Shown: one piece after another, positions 55,301-62,828 of the stretch | Layout of the letters: each line of letters opens with the position of its first letter | How positions within the stretch are numbered: the stretch's first letter is position 1 | Origin: Clostridia bacterium | GTDB lineage: Bacteria; Bacillota; Clostridia; Christensenellales; CAG-138 | Direction of reading: 5' to 3' | Length of the DNA: 64,000 bases | Assembly (NCBI GenBank): GCA_017619735.1 | Contig: JAFZRT010000029.1 | Coordinates: 78,087-142,086, forward strand | Made by a program: the position numbers and the translations under genes | Notes under the pieces: generated by a model | What the model was told of the DNA's origin: nothing | The model's database searches: none | The model's input: only the letters and a program-made list of their open reading frames with translations

Positions 55301-55786
55301 AACGCGCTTGAGGCGTCGGGCAAGCGCCTCCGCTTCTTCATACTGCTCGTTCAAAAGGTATTGCGGGATATCGCCCGCGAGGCATGCGGAAAGACAGATG
55401 ATCCCCTCGCTGTGTTTTTCGAGCAGATCGTAATCGATGCGGGGCTTGTAATAGAAGCCGTCGATGAAAGCGATCGAGGACAGCTTCATTAGATTCTTAT
55501 AGCCTGTTTCGTTTTTGCAGAGAAGTATGAGATGCGCGTGCTCGCGGACGTTGGTCGGTTCGTAAATGCTCTTCGGCGCGACGTACGCCTCCATTCCGAT
55601 AATGGGCTTTATGCCCTTTTTGCGGCATTCGTTGTAGAAATCTATAACGCCGTACATGCAGCCGTGGTCGGTTATCGCGAGAGCGTCCATATTGAGCTCG
55701 GCAGCTCTCGAAACAAGATCGCCTATCCTCGCCGCGCCGTCAAGCAGGCTGTATTCGGTATGTACGTGCAGATGTGTAAAGCTCAT
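52340..55786 (-). CDS. dnaE: DNA polymerase III alpha subunit DnaE
   Basis: An 1148-residue C-family polymerase. It has an N-terminal PHP domain (HLHVHTEYSLLDGAARIG, ITDHGCMYG), the palm with catalytic PDIDVDFCYERR at about residue 390, fingers and beta-clamp-binding regions, and a C-terminal OB fold (RVTVAGMLGGVHTRQTKSG) near residue 1000. It is DnaE1-like by length. In Bacillota it works beside PolC, which is not in the window. It follows whiA by 19 bases. Confidence 0.98.
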   Translation of the reverse strand: MSFTHLHVHTEYSLLDGAARIGDLVSRAAELNMDALAITDHGCMYGVIDFYNECRKKGIKPIIGMEAYVAPKSIYEPTNVREHAHLILLCKNETGYKNLMKLSSIAFIDGFYYKPRIDYDLLEKHSEGIICLSACLAGDIPQYLLNEQYEEAEALARRLKRVFGDDFYIELQNHGIPEQLTVLPRLVELAKKLGIKTVATNDIHYVDRSDAEAQDALLCIQTGHFVDETNRMKMQAEEFYVKSEEEMLRRFAGYEEAVHNTALVAEKCDLEIELGGRHLPEFKAPDGMDNEVYLRRLCAEGMLKRFGPDPGKEYVDRLEYEIGVISKMGFVDYFLIVWDFIHYAKTHGIPVGPGRGSGAASIVAYTLDITDLDPIKYNLLFERFLNPERITMPDIDVDFCYERRQEVIDYVVRKYGADHVAQIITFGTMAARAVVRDVGRVLRVPYNEVDRIAKLIPQMLKITLKQALEMVPELKELYDGNETYKKLLDLSMKLEGLPRHASTHAAGVVISSSPTMELVPLQRNEDSITTQFPMGTLEALGMLKMDFLGLRTLTVIHDCCEFIKQRGIDAPDFSKLGFDDKNVYELISSGDTIGIFQLESAGMTNFMMQMKPGCFEDIIAGIALFRPGPMESIPRYLEGKQDSSSVTYIHEKLRPILSTTYGCMVYQEQVMQIVRDLAGYSYGRSDLIRRAMSKKKHDVMEKERANFINGIVEEDGTITVPGAVRNGIPAAVANKIFDEMTDFASYAFNKAHAACYAVVAYRTAYLKYYYPVEMMTALINSFIGSADKIADYIYYCRKRGFRILPPDINKSEPHFTVEDGAIRFGLVAIRNVGEEAMNAMLRERSTNGSFADFGDFLMRTEGINKRMMEGLIKAGCFDGMGITRLWLMQNYEDEMNAAASEKKRLESGQLSLFDMMGDDQPSLKRSSAPKGGQEYSIEDLLSMEKEALGIYISGHPLMEYESAIRLLSTDCKRLAEADGSSGISDNSRVTVAGMLGGVHTRQTKSGVGAMAYGVIEDMTGQVEFAAFPTVYSKYRDLFSGEIPLKITGRLSMREDKANTVMIDEVAPLEKPERYRLYLRFNAENSSKKERVAQVLRRYPGEHEVVFFDSDTGKQQLAPRELCVSGSDQLIEIAGNLIGRDNVRFVKLK

Positions 55787-55805
55787 ATCCTGTGTCCTTC
55801 GACGC

Positions 55806-56744
55806 TTATTTGGCCCGCAAGTCGTCAGCTATACGGGATATCTTCTTCAGTCTGTAATTGACGGCCGAGCGGCCGAGACCCAACAGAGCCGAAAGCTCCG
55901 TCAACGTCATTTCGGGATTCTCCATTCGCGCCTTTGCAACCTCATAGAGCTCCTCCGAGAAGCCGTCGGCGCCGAGCTCCGTCATGATTAACGAGATGTC
56001 CTCGACCTGCGCGGCGGAGGCCTTGGCTGCTTTATCCATATTTGCGTTGAAGCAGTTGACCTCGCGGTTGGAGTTGTTCGCGGCCTCCCTGATCATGCGC
56101 TGTTCCCTGACCTGGAGCATGGATTCGCCTGCGCCCATGAACGTAAGAAAGTCCTCCACGATATCGCCGTTCTTCATGTAGACGATGTATAGGTTCTTGC
56201 GCCTCGCCACTCTGGGCGGTATCTCCTTTTCGGCAAGCAGGCGCGCGACCTCGTTGGCAAGGAATTCGCTCTTCAGCACAAGCTCGGCATGACAGCCGGT
56301 CTTGGGATCGGAAACCGTGCCGCAAACGAGGAATATGCCGCGAATGAAAGCGCGCAGCCCGTGCTCGCTGTCGAGACCGTCGGGAAGGCGCGTCTCAAAG
56401 CTCCTGTCTCCGTTCTCATCGTACGAGATCAGCCCCGAATCAAAGCAAAGCTTATCCATATCCTTGCCGTAAAGGAACAGCTCCGTGTTTCGGGCTTTAA
56501 GCCGCTGATGCACGTTAAGGGAGATCTCCTGCGATAGATCGTATGTCCTGCACGCGAGCTTTGCGATGAAAGATATGCCGGACGAGTTCTCGCTGACGTA
56601 ATGCAGGCCCCACGTGCGTAGCTGACGGGAATACTTCAGGGAAGCGGCGGCGAGCGTCGCGCCGGCAACGAGCATAGCCCCGTCCGAACCGCGGCGGAGC
56701 CTGACTTCGATCAATTCCTCTTTTACTTCCCGTGAAAAGGACAT
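55806..56744 (-). CDS. whiA: Sporulation/cell division transcription factor WhiA
   Basis: A 312-residue protein with an N-terminal LAGLIDADG-like fold (about 90-190; the homing-endonuclease motif GIFLVCGTVSDPKTG) and a C-terminal helix-turn-helix (about 220-305; ELSALLGLGRSAVNYRLKKI). WhiA controls cell division in actinobacteria and affects chromosome segregation in Bacillus. Its start shares one base with the rapZ stop. The yvcK (gapR) gene that commonly lies between rapZ and whiA is missing. Confidence 0.97.
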   Translation of the reverse strand: MSFSREVKEELIEVRLRRGSDGAMLVAGATLAAASLKYSRQLRTWGLHYVSENSSGISFIAKLACRTYDLSQEISLNVHQRLKARNTELFLYGKDMDKLCFDSGLISYDENGDRSFETRLPDGLDSEHGLRAFIRGIFLVCGTVSDPKTGCHAELVLKSEFLANEVARLLAEKEIPPRVARRKNLYIVYMKNGDIVEDFLTFMGAGESMLQVREQRMIREAANNSNREVNCFNANMDKAAKASAAQVEDISLIMTELGADGFSEELYEVAKARMENPEMTLTELSALLGLGRSAVNYRLKKISRIADDLRAK

Positions 56745-57622
56745 CAGAGTTCGAACCTTTCGGATATGGATTCGGCCTCGATAGCGAGGTCTCGGTGTTC
56801 GATGGTGACTTCGCCCATGTCGCGGAGCCGTTCATAGAGGGCTTCTGCCATGGCGACAGATCTGTGCCTGCCGCCCGTGCAGCCGAACGAGACCATGAGT
56901 CGGCGCTTTCCCTCCTTCTCGTAGGCGGGAATGAGCTCCTTCAGCATCTCGGTAAGCGTGTCGAGGTGCTTCCTGACGAGCGGATCGCTCATGACGTAGT
57001 CGAAAACCGGCTTGTCCCTGCCCGAGAGATTGCGGAGCGTATCCTCGTAATAGGGGTTCGCGGTATAGCGCATGTCGAATACGATGTCGGAGTTTAACGG
57101 TATGCCGCGCTTGAAGCCGAAGCTCGTTATTACGAGCCGGAACGACTTGCCGGCGCCCTTCGCGCTGAGCGTCTTTTCGAGTATGCGCTGAAGCTCGCGG
57201 GGGGTCATGTCGCTCGTGTCGATTATATAATTCGCTCGCTCCTTGACCGGCTCCAGAAGCTCACGTTCGATGAGTATCCCCGCAAGAGCGTCGTCGTGCA
57301 TGGGATGACGGCGGCGAGTCTCGTTGTAGCGCCTCTGCAGGACTTCGTTGGAGCAGTCGAGATACAGTATCTCATGAGGATCGCTCAGCATATCGAGCGC
57401 CTGGAAAAGACGCTCTGTGCTGAAGCGGAAAACCGAAGCCCGGCTGTCGATAACGAGCGCCGCTCTTTCAACGGGCGGGTCGTTGCTTCGGCAAAGCTCG
57501 ACGAAATTGCCGACAAGCCCGCTGGGCAGATTGTCGACGCAGAGATAGCCCATATCCTCGAGCACGCGCAGCGCGCCGGATTTGCCCGCTCCGCTCAATC
57601 CCGTAACGATGAGGATGTTCAT
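56744..57622 (-). CDS. rapZ: RNase adapter protein RapZ (YvcJ)
   Basis: A 292-residue P-loop protein with N-terminal Walker A TGLSGAGKSGALRVLEDMG, DSRA, and the C-terminal VSFGCTGGRHRSVAMAE. In E. coli RapZ guides sRNA decay to control glucosamine-6-phosphate synthesis; in Bacillota it hydrolyses nucleotides and affects competence. It lies 12 bases after murB, so both are likely linked to wall precursor supply. Confidence 0.97.
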   Translation of the reverse strand: MNILIVTGLSGAGKSGALRVLEDMGYLCVDNLPSGLVGNFVELCRSNDPPVERAALVIDSRASVFRFSTERLFQALDMLSDPHEILYLDCSNEVLQRRYNETRRRHPMHDDALAGILIERELLEPVKERANYIIDTSDMTPRELQRILEKTLSAKGAGKSFRLVITSFGFKRGIPLNSDIVFDMRYTANPYYEDTLRNLSGRDKPVFDYVMSDPLVRKHLDTLTEMLKELIPAYEKEGKRRLMVSFGCTGGRHRSVAMAEALYERLRDMGEVTIEHRDLAIEAESISERFEL

Positions 57623-57634
57623 ATCATTCTCCAG

Positions 57635-58534
57635 TCAGTGAAGTATTTTGACTTCCGGCTCAAGCATGACGCCGTATTTTTCATAAACCGTGTTTCGGAC
57701 GATATCGATGAGTTCTAATATGTCGCGTGTGGTGGCTCCGCCGGTATTAACGACGAAACCGGCGTGCTTGCGGCTTACGCATGCGCCCCCCACGCTCGTT
57801 CCCTTGAGGCCCGCTCCTTCTATCAGCGCGCCGGCAAAATGTCCCTCGGGACGCTTGAAAGTGCTTCCGGCGGATGGGTAATTGAGCGGCTGTTTGTCGC
57901 GGCGTCTTGCCGAATAATCCTCCATCCTCTCCTTCGCGCCACCGTCGTCGGGCAGAAGTTTGAACTCGGCTTCGAGCACCGTCATATCGGGATAAGAATA
58001 ATCGGATCTCCTGTATCCCAACGCATCGGGATCCGCTTCGATATGCTTCAAGCAGCCGTCCGAATAGTACGTGATGCTGCTCAGGACCTGCTTGATCTCC
58101 CCGCCGTATGCGCCCGCGTTCATTGCTACGGCTCCGCCGACGGTGCCGGGTATGCCCGCAGCCCATTCGAGCCCCATAAAGCCGCAGCTGACGGAGTACT
58201 TCGCAGCGGCGGCCATAGAAGCGCCTGCGCCGCATTTCAGGATATCGCCGTCCATGCGGAAAGAGCACAGCTCGCCTGAGAGCTTTATAAAGAGCTTATC
58301 AAGTCCCTCGTCGGGGATCAGAAGATTGCTTCCGTTGCCAATGAGATAATACGGCACGCCGTTTTTATCCGCATAGGAAAGCAGTCTGCACGCCGCATCG
58401 GCGTCCTTCGGTTCGGCGAAAAGCGCTATCCTTCCGCCCGTGCGGAATGTCGTGCAGTCAGCGCCCGTGACGTCCTCTCTGAATGGAACGCCGTGTATCT
58501 TCATGTATTCGGCGAGTGCTTCGTAATGCTCCAT
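57635..58534 (-). CDS. murB: UDP-N-acetylenolpyruvoylglucosamine reductase MurB
   Basis: A 299-residue FAD enzyme that reduces UDP-GlcNAc-enolpyruvate to UDP-MurNAc. It shows FRTGGRIALFAEP, LIGNGSNLLIPD, GLEWAAGIPGTVGGAVAMNAG and the C-terminal PSAGSTFKRP catalytic Ser region. It is the first gene of the murB-rapZ-whiA-dnaE run and has its own promoter. It is type II (no YxRE loop evident). Confidence 0.97.
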   Translation of the reverse strand: MEHYEALAEYMKIHGVPFREDVTGADCTTFRTGGRIALFAEPKDADAACRLLSYADKNGVPYYLIGNGSNLLIPDEGLDKLFIKLSGELCSFRMDGDILKCGAGASMAAAAKYSVSCGFMGLEWAAGIPGTVGGAVAMNAGAYGGEIKQVLSSITYYSDGCLKHIEADPDALGYRRSDYSYPDMTVLEAEFKLLPDDGGAKERMEDYSARRRDKQPLNYPSAGSTFKRPEGHFAGALIEGAGLKGTSVGGACVSRKHAGFVVNTGGATTRDILELIDIVRNTVYEKYGVMLEPEVKILH

Positions 58535-58567
58535 TGCCTTTGACCTTTCTCTATTCTGCCAAAATAC

Positions 58568-58596
58568 ATTATACTATTTTCTTCGTCCCAATACAA
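58568..58596 (-). promoter_or_regulatory. Sigma-A promoter of the murB-rapZ-whiA-dnaE operon
   Basis: Minus-strand TTGTAT (58596-58591), 17 bases, TATAAT (58573-58568), 34 bases before the murB ATG. Confidence 0.78.
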
Positions 58597-58609
58597 GCGC
58601 AAATGATTC

Positions 58610-58642
58610 GGGAAAAAGAAAAAGCCGGGGGCTTTCCCCGGC
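58610..58642 (-). terminator. Rho-independent terminator after the 375-residue lipoprotein gene
   Basis: A 7-bp GC stem (58624-58630 with 58636-58642) is followed on the minus strand by TTTTTCTTTTTCC. Confidence 0.93.
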
Positions 58643-58664
58643 AAACAAAAGTATTGGGCTTTGA

Positions 58665-59792
58665 TCAGTTGATGTACGTCAGATCAGAGAAGAGCTCGTC
58701 CATCGGCACGCCGTTCATAAGCGGCTTTCCGTCCTGACCGAAGGTCACGACGATATAGCCGTCCGCGCCGGATTCGAGACGCACGTTGATGATCCCTTCA
58801 AGATCGGTGGATACGGGATAGAGTACGTCTCCCCTGTCGAGATACACCGATTCGTTATTGCCGCCGGAGGTATAGATGCCAACGATAAGCTCATCCGCAA
58901 CGGTGCACCATCTGCCATCATCGCGGACGACTTCCCACATTTCGCTCGTCTTTTCAAGGACGAATCCACTCCTTGATAAAACATGCTCCGCCGTGCATTT
59001 CCAGGTGCCCATCAGGTCGTAATAGCGGCCGATGACAACGGAGCCTGCTGAAGCTGTCTCGAGCCAGCCATCCGCGGCGTATCGGACGAAAGCCGAGGAA
59101 TCTGCGTTGAGACGATAGCACCTGACAAAATGATCGCATGTGCCGGCGGCAACCGAAACAAGGAGCTCCGCCCTGCCGTCGCCCTTGTTGAAATCGTTGA
59201 GATACGCCTTGAGGAACCTCTTTATGGTGAACTCGTCCCTTATGACAGCGCCGTTCTTTCCGACGGTGACTTCAACAGAACACTTTACGCCCGTTGCGCC
59301 GGGGATGACGGCGAAATCGATCCTTTCGGGGCTGCCGTCGAAATCGAGATCGCTGAAGATTTTTTTGGAAGAATAGATCCACAGCGGGCCGGAAACGGGC
59401 GCGGGCTGATCCGCGGGCTTCGGCGTTTCCGTCGGAACGTCGGTAACGCCCGGCTCTGCGGTCGGCTCGGGGGACGTATCATGACCCGGCTCGGTAGCGT
59501 CCGGCCCGTCAGTATCCGGCGGACGATGCGACTGATCGGCGGGATCTGTCGGCGCGGGAGAAGCTCCGTCCGGGGTGACAGAAGGATCGGATGTGCCGTC
59601 TGGCTCGGATGCCTCCGTGCCTCGCGGCTCTTCTGTGGTGAGAGCATCCTTCTCGGTCGCGGCGGCGGTTGGGACTGCGCTCTTCGTCGGATCGTCATAT
59701 ATGGGCCTTCGTCCGCAGGAAGCGAACAGAGCCGTTATCATGATAATCACAGTTATTATTGAAATCAGCCTTGCAGCAGTTTGCTTTTTCAT
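58665..59792 (-). CDS. Uncharacterised Pro/Thr/Asp-linker lipoprotein
   Basis: A 375-residue exported protein not recognised by motif. It has a lipoprotein signal (FASC, Cys26), a 100-residue low-complexity linker of Pro, Asp, Glu and Thr (about 30-130), and a C-terminal globular domain (about 135-375). That domain starts with SDLDFDGSPERIDFAV, like FG-GAP or Ca-binding repeats, and continues with beta-rich segments. A role as a surface sensor or binding protein is conceivable but not supported further. It has its own promoter and terminator, so it is monocistronic. Confidence 0.8.
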   Translation of the reverse strand: MKKQTAARLISIITVIIMITALFASCGRRPIYDDPTKSAVPTAAATEKDALTTEEPRGTEASEPDGTSDPSVTPDGASPAPTDPADQSHRPPDTDGPDATEPGHDTSPEPTAEPGVTDVPTETPKPADQPAPVSGPLWIYSSKKIFSDLDFDGSPERIDFAVIPGATGVKCSVEVTVGKNGAVIRDEFTIKRFLKAYLNDFNKGDGRAELLVSVAAGTCDHFVRCYRLNADSSAFVRYAADGWLETASAGSVVIGRYYDLMGTWKCTAEHVLSRSGFVLEKTSEMWEVVRDDGRWCTVADELIVGIYTSGGNNESVYLDRGDVLYPVSTDLEGIINVRLESGADGYIVVTFGQDGKPLMNGVPMDELFSDLTYIN

Positions 59793-59821
59793 TTCTTTCT
59801 CCCGATTCGGTTTGCATTAAG

Positions 59822-59850
59822 ATTATAATTCCGAGCCGCTTCTCCGTCAA
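59822..59850 (-). promoter_or_regulatory. Sigma-A promoter of the 375-residue lipoprotein gene
   Basis: Minus-strand TTGACG (59850-59845), 17 bases, TATAAT (59827-59822), 30 bases before the ATG. Confidence 0.75.
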
Positions 59851-59906
59851 GTTTTTCGGATCGGAAATATGTATTAACGCTTCCATTTCCTGCCGGAATG
59901 TGATAC

Positions 59907-59912
59907 TATAAT
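59907..59912 (+). promoter_or_regulatory. -10-like TATAAT four bases before the acyltransferase start codon
   Basis: ACTATAAT ends three bases before the ATG at 59916. A -35 at the right distance would be CATTTC (59884-59889), which is poor. If used, transcription would begin at or inside the start codon and give a leaderless mRNA. Confidence 0.35.
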
Positions 59913-59915
59913 GCC

Positions 59916-61259
59916 ATGGAAAAGAACAAAAGCAAAAACGAGATAAATACCAAATACGTCGACGTGCTCGACGGCATACGAGCGATTAGCGTCATCATCG
60001 TGCTGATATTCCATTTTTGGCAGCAGACATGGATATTCCCCGTCGTCAGCACGCCTATTTTGAGCAGGATCGGGATAAGCCAGATAAACTTCACCCCGTT
60101 CGCGAGGGTCGGTTATCTCTTCGTCGACATGATGATCCTGATCAGCGGCTTTCTCTTGTTCCTCCCCGTGGCGAGGAACGCGCTAACCGGCGAACCGCTG
60201 ACGAAGTGGAAGGATTTCTTCCGCAAACGCGCCATAAGGATACTGCCGAGCTATCTGTTCTGCATAATCGCGCTGTTCGTTTACGAGCTCTCGACAGGCG
60301 GCTACGGCACTCCCGTCAACGCGGGCCTTGCCGCAAAGGATCTCATACTACACCTTCTGTTCCTGCATACATGGACCGTACCCACCTACCTCGCCACAAA
60401 GCTGAACGTCGTGCTGTGGACGCTTGCCGTCGAGGTGTGGTTCTACATACTGTTCCCCATCTTCGCCACCGTAATCAAGCGCAGAAAGGACGAAAAAACG
60501 TCGACAGCCCCCGTCGTCCGCGCCTTGATAACGGCCGCCGTGATGATCGGCATTTCGCTCTTCTACATTTACGGGTACGTGCTCAAAACGGGAAGCGCCT
60601 TCTCGAACGGCGTCGACGGGATATTTGCCTCGATCGGCTCCGGCATAAGGTCGAGCTACCTCGCGATGGTAATAAATCAGCTTCCCGCTTTCTTCGGCTC
60701 GTATGCGATAGGACTTATAGGCGCCTTCATCTATACTGCGCTTGCTGTGAAGATCAAACGCAAATGGTGGATCGGCGCCATAGGGACGGTGCTTTCGGCT
60801 GCGTTCATATGTCTTATCGTCATCATGATAAAGGACTGCGCTTCGCTCGACCTCAATTCAGCGCAGAACTGGCAGATCACGAAGCGGCTGCCTCTGGCGC
60901 TCGTATTCATGGGATTCATACTCTCCGCCGCTTTCGCATCGTCCTGGTTCAGATTCCTTTTCTCGAATCCGCTGATGCGGTTCCTGTCGGCGATATCGTA
61001 CAACCTGTACATATGGCATCAGTGGCTGTGCGTCAAGATCAAGAACGATTGGCGCATCCCTCGCTGGGAGGGCGACACCCCGCCCAATCAATGGGGCACA
61101 GCGGCAGGAAAAGCATGGAGCAGCAGGTATGCGATCATCATTACGGCAGCGGCATTCCTGGCGGCAATACTGGCAACGTACTTCTTGGAAAAGCCGGCCG
61201 CCGATCTGCTGAACGGCAGACTGTCGATCTACAACGGAAAGCTGAAAAAGAAGAAATGA
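59916..61259 (+). CDS. Acyltransferase family 3 membrane protein (OafA/YrhL type)
   Basis: A 447-residue protein with about 10-11 membrane segments. The N-terminal helix has LDGIRAISVIIVLIFHFW with the catalytic His, then GFLLFLPVARNAL and RRAIRILPSY-like RKRAIRILPSYLFC, and the C-terminal TYFLEKPAADLL. Such proteins O-acetylate peptidoglycan, lipopolysaccharide or antibiotics; the substrate here is unknown. The C-terminal SGNH domain of OafA is absent. An in-frame stop lies 15 bases upstream, so ATG 59916 is the first possible start, yet no ribosome site is visible. It stands alone on the plus strand. Confidence 0.9.
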   Translation: MEKNKSKNEINTKYVDVLDGIRAISVIIVLIFHFWQQTWIFPVVSTPILSRIGISQINFTPFARVGYLFVDMMILISGFLLFLPVARNALTGEPLTKWKDFFRKRAIRILPSYLFCIIALFVYELSTGGYGTPVNAGLAAKDLILHLLFLHTWTVPTYLATKLNVVLWTLAVEVWFYILFPIFATVIKRRKDEKTSTAPVVRALITAAVMIGISLFYIYGYVLKTGSAFSNGVDGIFASIGSGIRSSYLAMVINQLPAFFGSYAIGLIGAFIYTALAVKIKRKWWIGAIGTVLSAAFICLIVIMIKDCASLDLNSAQNWQITKRLPLALVFMGFILSAAFASSWFRFLFSNPLMRFLSAISYNLYIWHQWLCVKIKNDWRIPRWEGDTPPNQWGTAAGKAWSSRYAIIITAAAFLAAILATYFLEKPAADLLNGRLSIYNGKLKKKK

Positions 61260-61263
61260 GCAA

Positions 61264-61291
61264 AAAAACAGCCCCGCTTTACAGCGGGGCT
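61264..61291. terminator. Terminator between the acyltransferase and glycerate kinase genes
   Basis: A perfect 9-bp stem (61270-61278 with 61283-61291) and TTAC loop. On the minus strand it is followed by TTTTTTT (strong, for the glycerate kinase gene); on the plus strand by TAATCATTTG (weak). Confidence 0.9.
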
Positions 61292-61304
61292 TAATCATTT
61301 GTTC

Positions 61305-62828
61305 TTATATCCATATGTAAATATCATCGGCGAGCTTTTCCGCGGCCCTGTCGAAGCGGGACAAGACGTCCTCGCCTTCGTCGGCATATTCGGTAAAGAC
61401 CGCGTGCTTCTCCGGTTCTTCCGCGCCTTCGCCTCTGCAGCCGGCTATCAGCGCAACAGGAACGCCCGCCTTTTCGGCATGTTTGATTATTTCACCCACG
61501 GCTTTCCCTTGCATGCTCGTGCTGTCGATCCTGCCTTCGCCCGTCACGACAAGCACCGCGTGACGCAGTTTCCTGTCGAAGTCGGCAACGTCGAGTATCG
61601 CTTCCGAGCCGCACATGTACCTTGCTCCGAAAACCGCCATGAGCATCGCGCCCATACCGCCGGCGGCGCCCGCGCCGGGCTCGGAGCAAACGTTCCTGCC
61701 GGCATGGTCGTTAAGAAGCTTCTCAATATTGAGCATGCCGTTTTCGAGCTTCAGGAGCGTTTCTGCGGCCGCTCCCTTCTGAGGGCCGAACGTATATGTC
61801 GCGCCGTTAACTCCTGTCAGAGGGTTGCTGACGTCGCACACGGCGGTGAAACGGGCCTCGCGCACAAGCTTGCCTACGTTCTCGGCGTCAATGAAAGCGA
61901 TGCGGTCCATTTCACCCGCTTCGGAGATCTCGTTTCCGTCTGCGTCGAGGAAGCGTACGCCGAGAGCGCGCGCCATACCAATACCGCAGTCGTTCGTTGC
62001 GGATCCGCCGAGACATACATAGATGTCCTTCAAGCCCTCGTTCACGGCACGCAGTATGAGTTCGCCGGTCCCGAAGCTTGACGCCTTCAAGGGATCGAGT
62101 TCATAATCGGCGCAAAGCGCGAGACCGCTCGCAAGGGCGGATTCGATAATGGCTTTCGTGCCGTCCGCAACGAGATAATCGGCCTTAATGCTGTCGCCGT
62201 AAGGCGCGGTCACGGCGACGGTTCTGCGCTGAGTGATTATGCCGCTCTCGATTGCTTCAAGCGTACCGTCGCCTCCGTCGGCGGCGGGAACGGGCACGAG
62301 CGCGGTTTCCGGCAGTTTTTTCCTCAGCGCCGCGGACAGCCGTCTTACGGCTTCCTTGGCGGGGACAGTGCCCTTGAAGCTGTTAGGAGCAAGTATAATG
62401 GTGTTCTCATAATAGGCGATACGCTCGACGGGCTTTTCCAGGAATACCAATTCACGGGAGCCGCCCTCCGTCCTTCCGTTCTTTGACACGGCGCCGAAAT
62501 ACTCCATATCCGTAAAGGCGCGGATAACGTTATTCTGCACATAGGGATCGCGCGCTTCGAGCAGCGAATGCAGTTTCCCGTCGCCGTCGATCTTCGAATA
62601 GAGACGGCGCATCTTTCCGAGCTTGCCGTTCATGAAAACGACAGTATAAACGCCCTCGCTGTCGCGCGGATCGATCTTATTCACTCCTCCGAGGATATGA
62701 AGGCCCTCGACGTCCTTAGCGGACAGCGAAGAAGTAAGCTCCGAAAGGACGAGCTCCTTGAAATCTTCGCCGACGCTGTCCTTGAGCGAATCGAATCTTA
62801 TTCCCAATGCGAACTTCAAAATGTCCAT
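61305..62828 (-). CDS. Glycerate 2-kinase with an unrecognised 140-residue N-terminal domain
   Basis: A 507-residue protein. Residues from about 142 form a complete GlxK/GarK-family kinase (usual length about 370-380): ILAPNSFKGTVPAKEA, PAADGGDGTLEAI, GGSATNDCGIGMARALGV, GAAGGMGAML and GEGRIDSTSMQGKAVGEI. The N-terminal 140 residues (DILKFALGIRFDSLKDSVGE, then SRELVFLEKPVERIAYYEN) match no family that I know. The kinase converts glycerate to 2-phosphoglycerate with ATP. ATG 62828 shares its A with the Clp-like gene stop; TTG codons just upstream are also in frame. Confidence 0.85.
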   Translation of the reverse strand: MDILKFALGIRFDSLKDSVGEDFKELVLSELTSSLSAKDVEGLHILGGVNKIDPRDSEGVYTVVFMNGKLGKMRRLYSKIDGDGKLHSLLEARDPYVQNNVIRAFTDMEYFGAVSKNGRTEGGSRELVFLEKPVERIAYYENTIILAPNSFKGTVPAKEAVRRLSAALRKKLPETALVPVPAADGGDGTLEAIESGIITQRRTVAVTAPYGDSIKADYLVADGTKAIIESALASGLALCADYELDPLKASSFGTGELILRAVNEGLKDIYVCLGGSATNDCGIGMARALGVRFLDADGNEISEAGEMDRIAFIDAENVGKLVREARFTAVCDVSNPLTGVNGATYTFGPQKGAAAETLLKLENGMLNIEKLLNDHAGRNVCSEPGAGAAGGMGAMLMAVFGARYMCGSEAILDVADFDRKLRHAVLVVTGEGRIDSTSMQGKAVGEIIKHAEKAGVPVALIAGCRGEGAEEPEKHAVFTEYADEGEDVLSRFDRAAEKLADDIYIWI

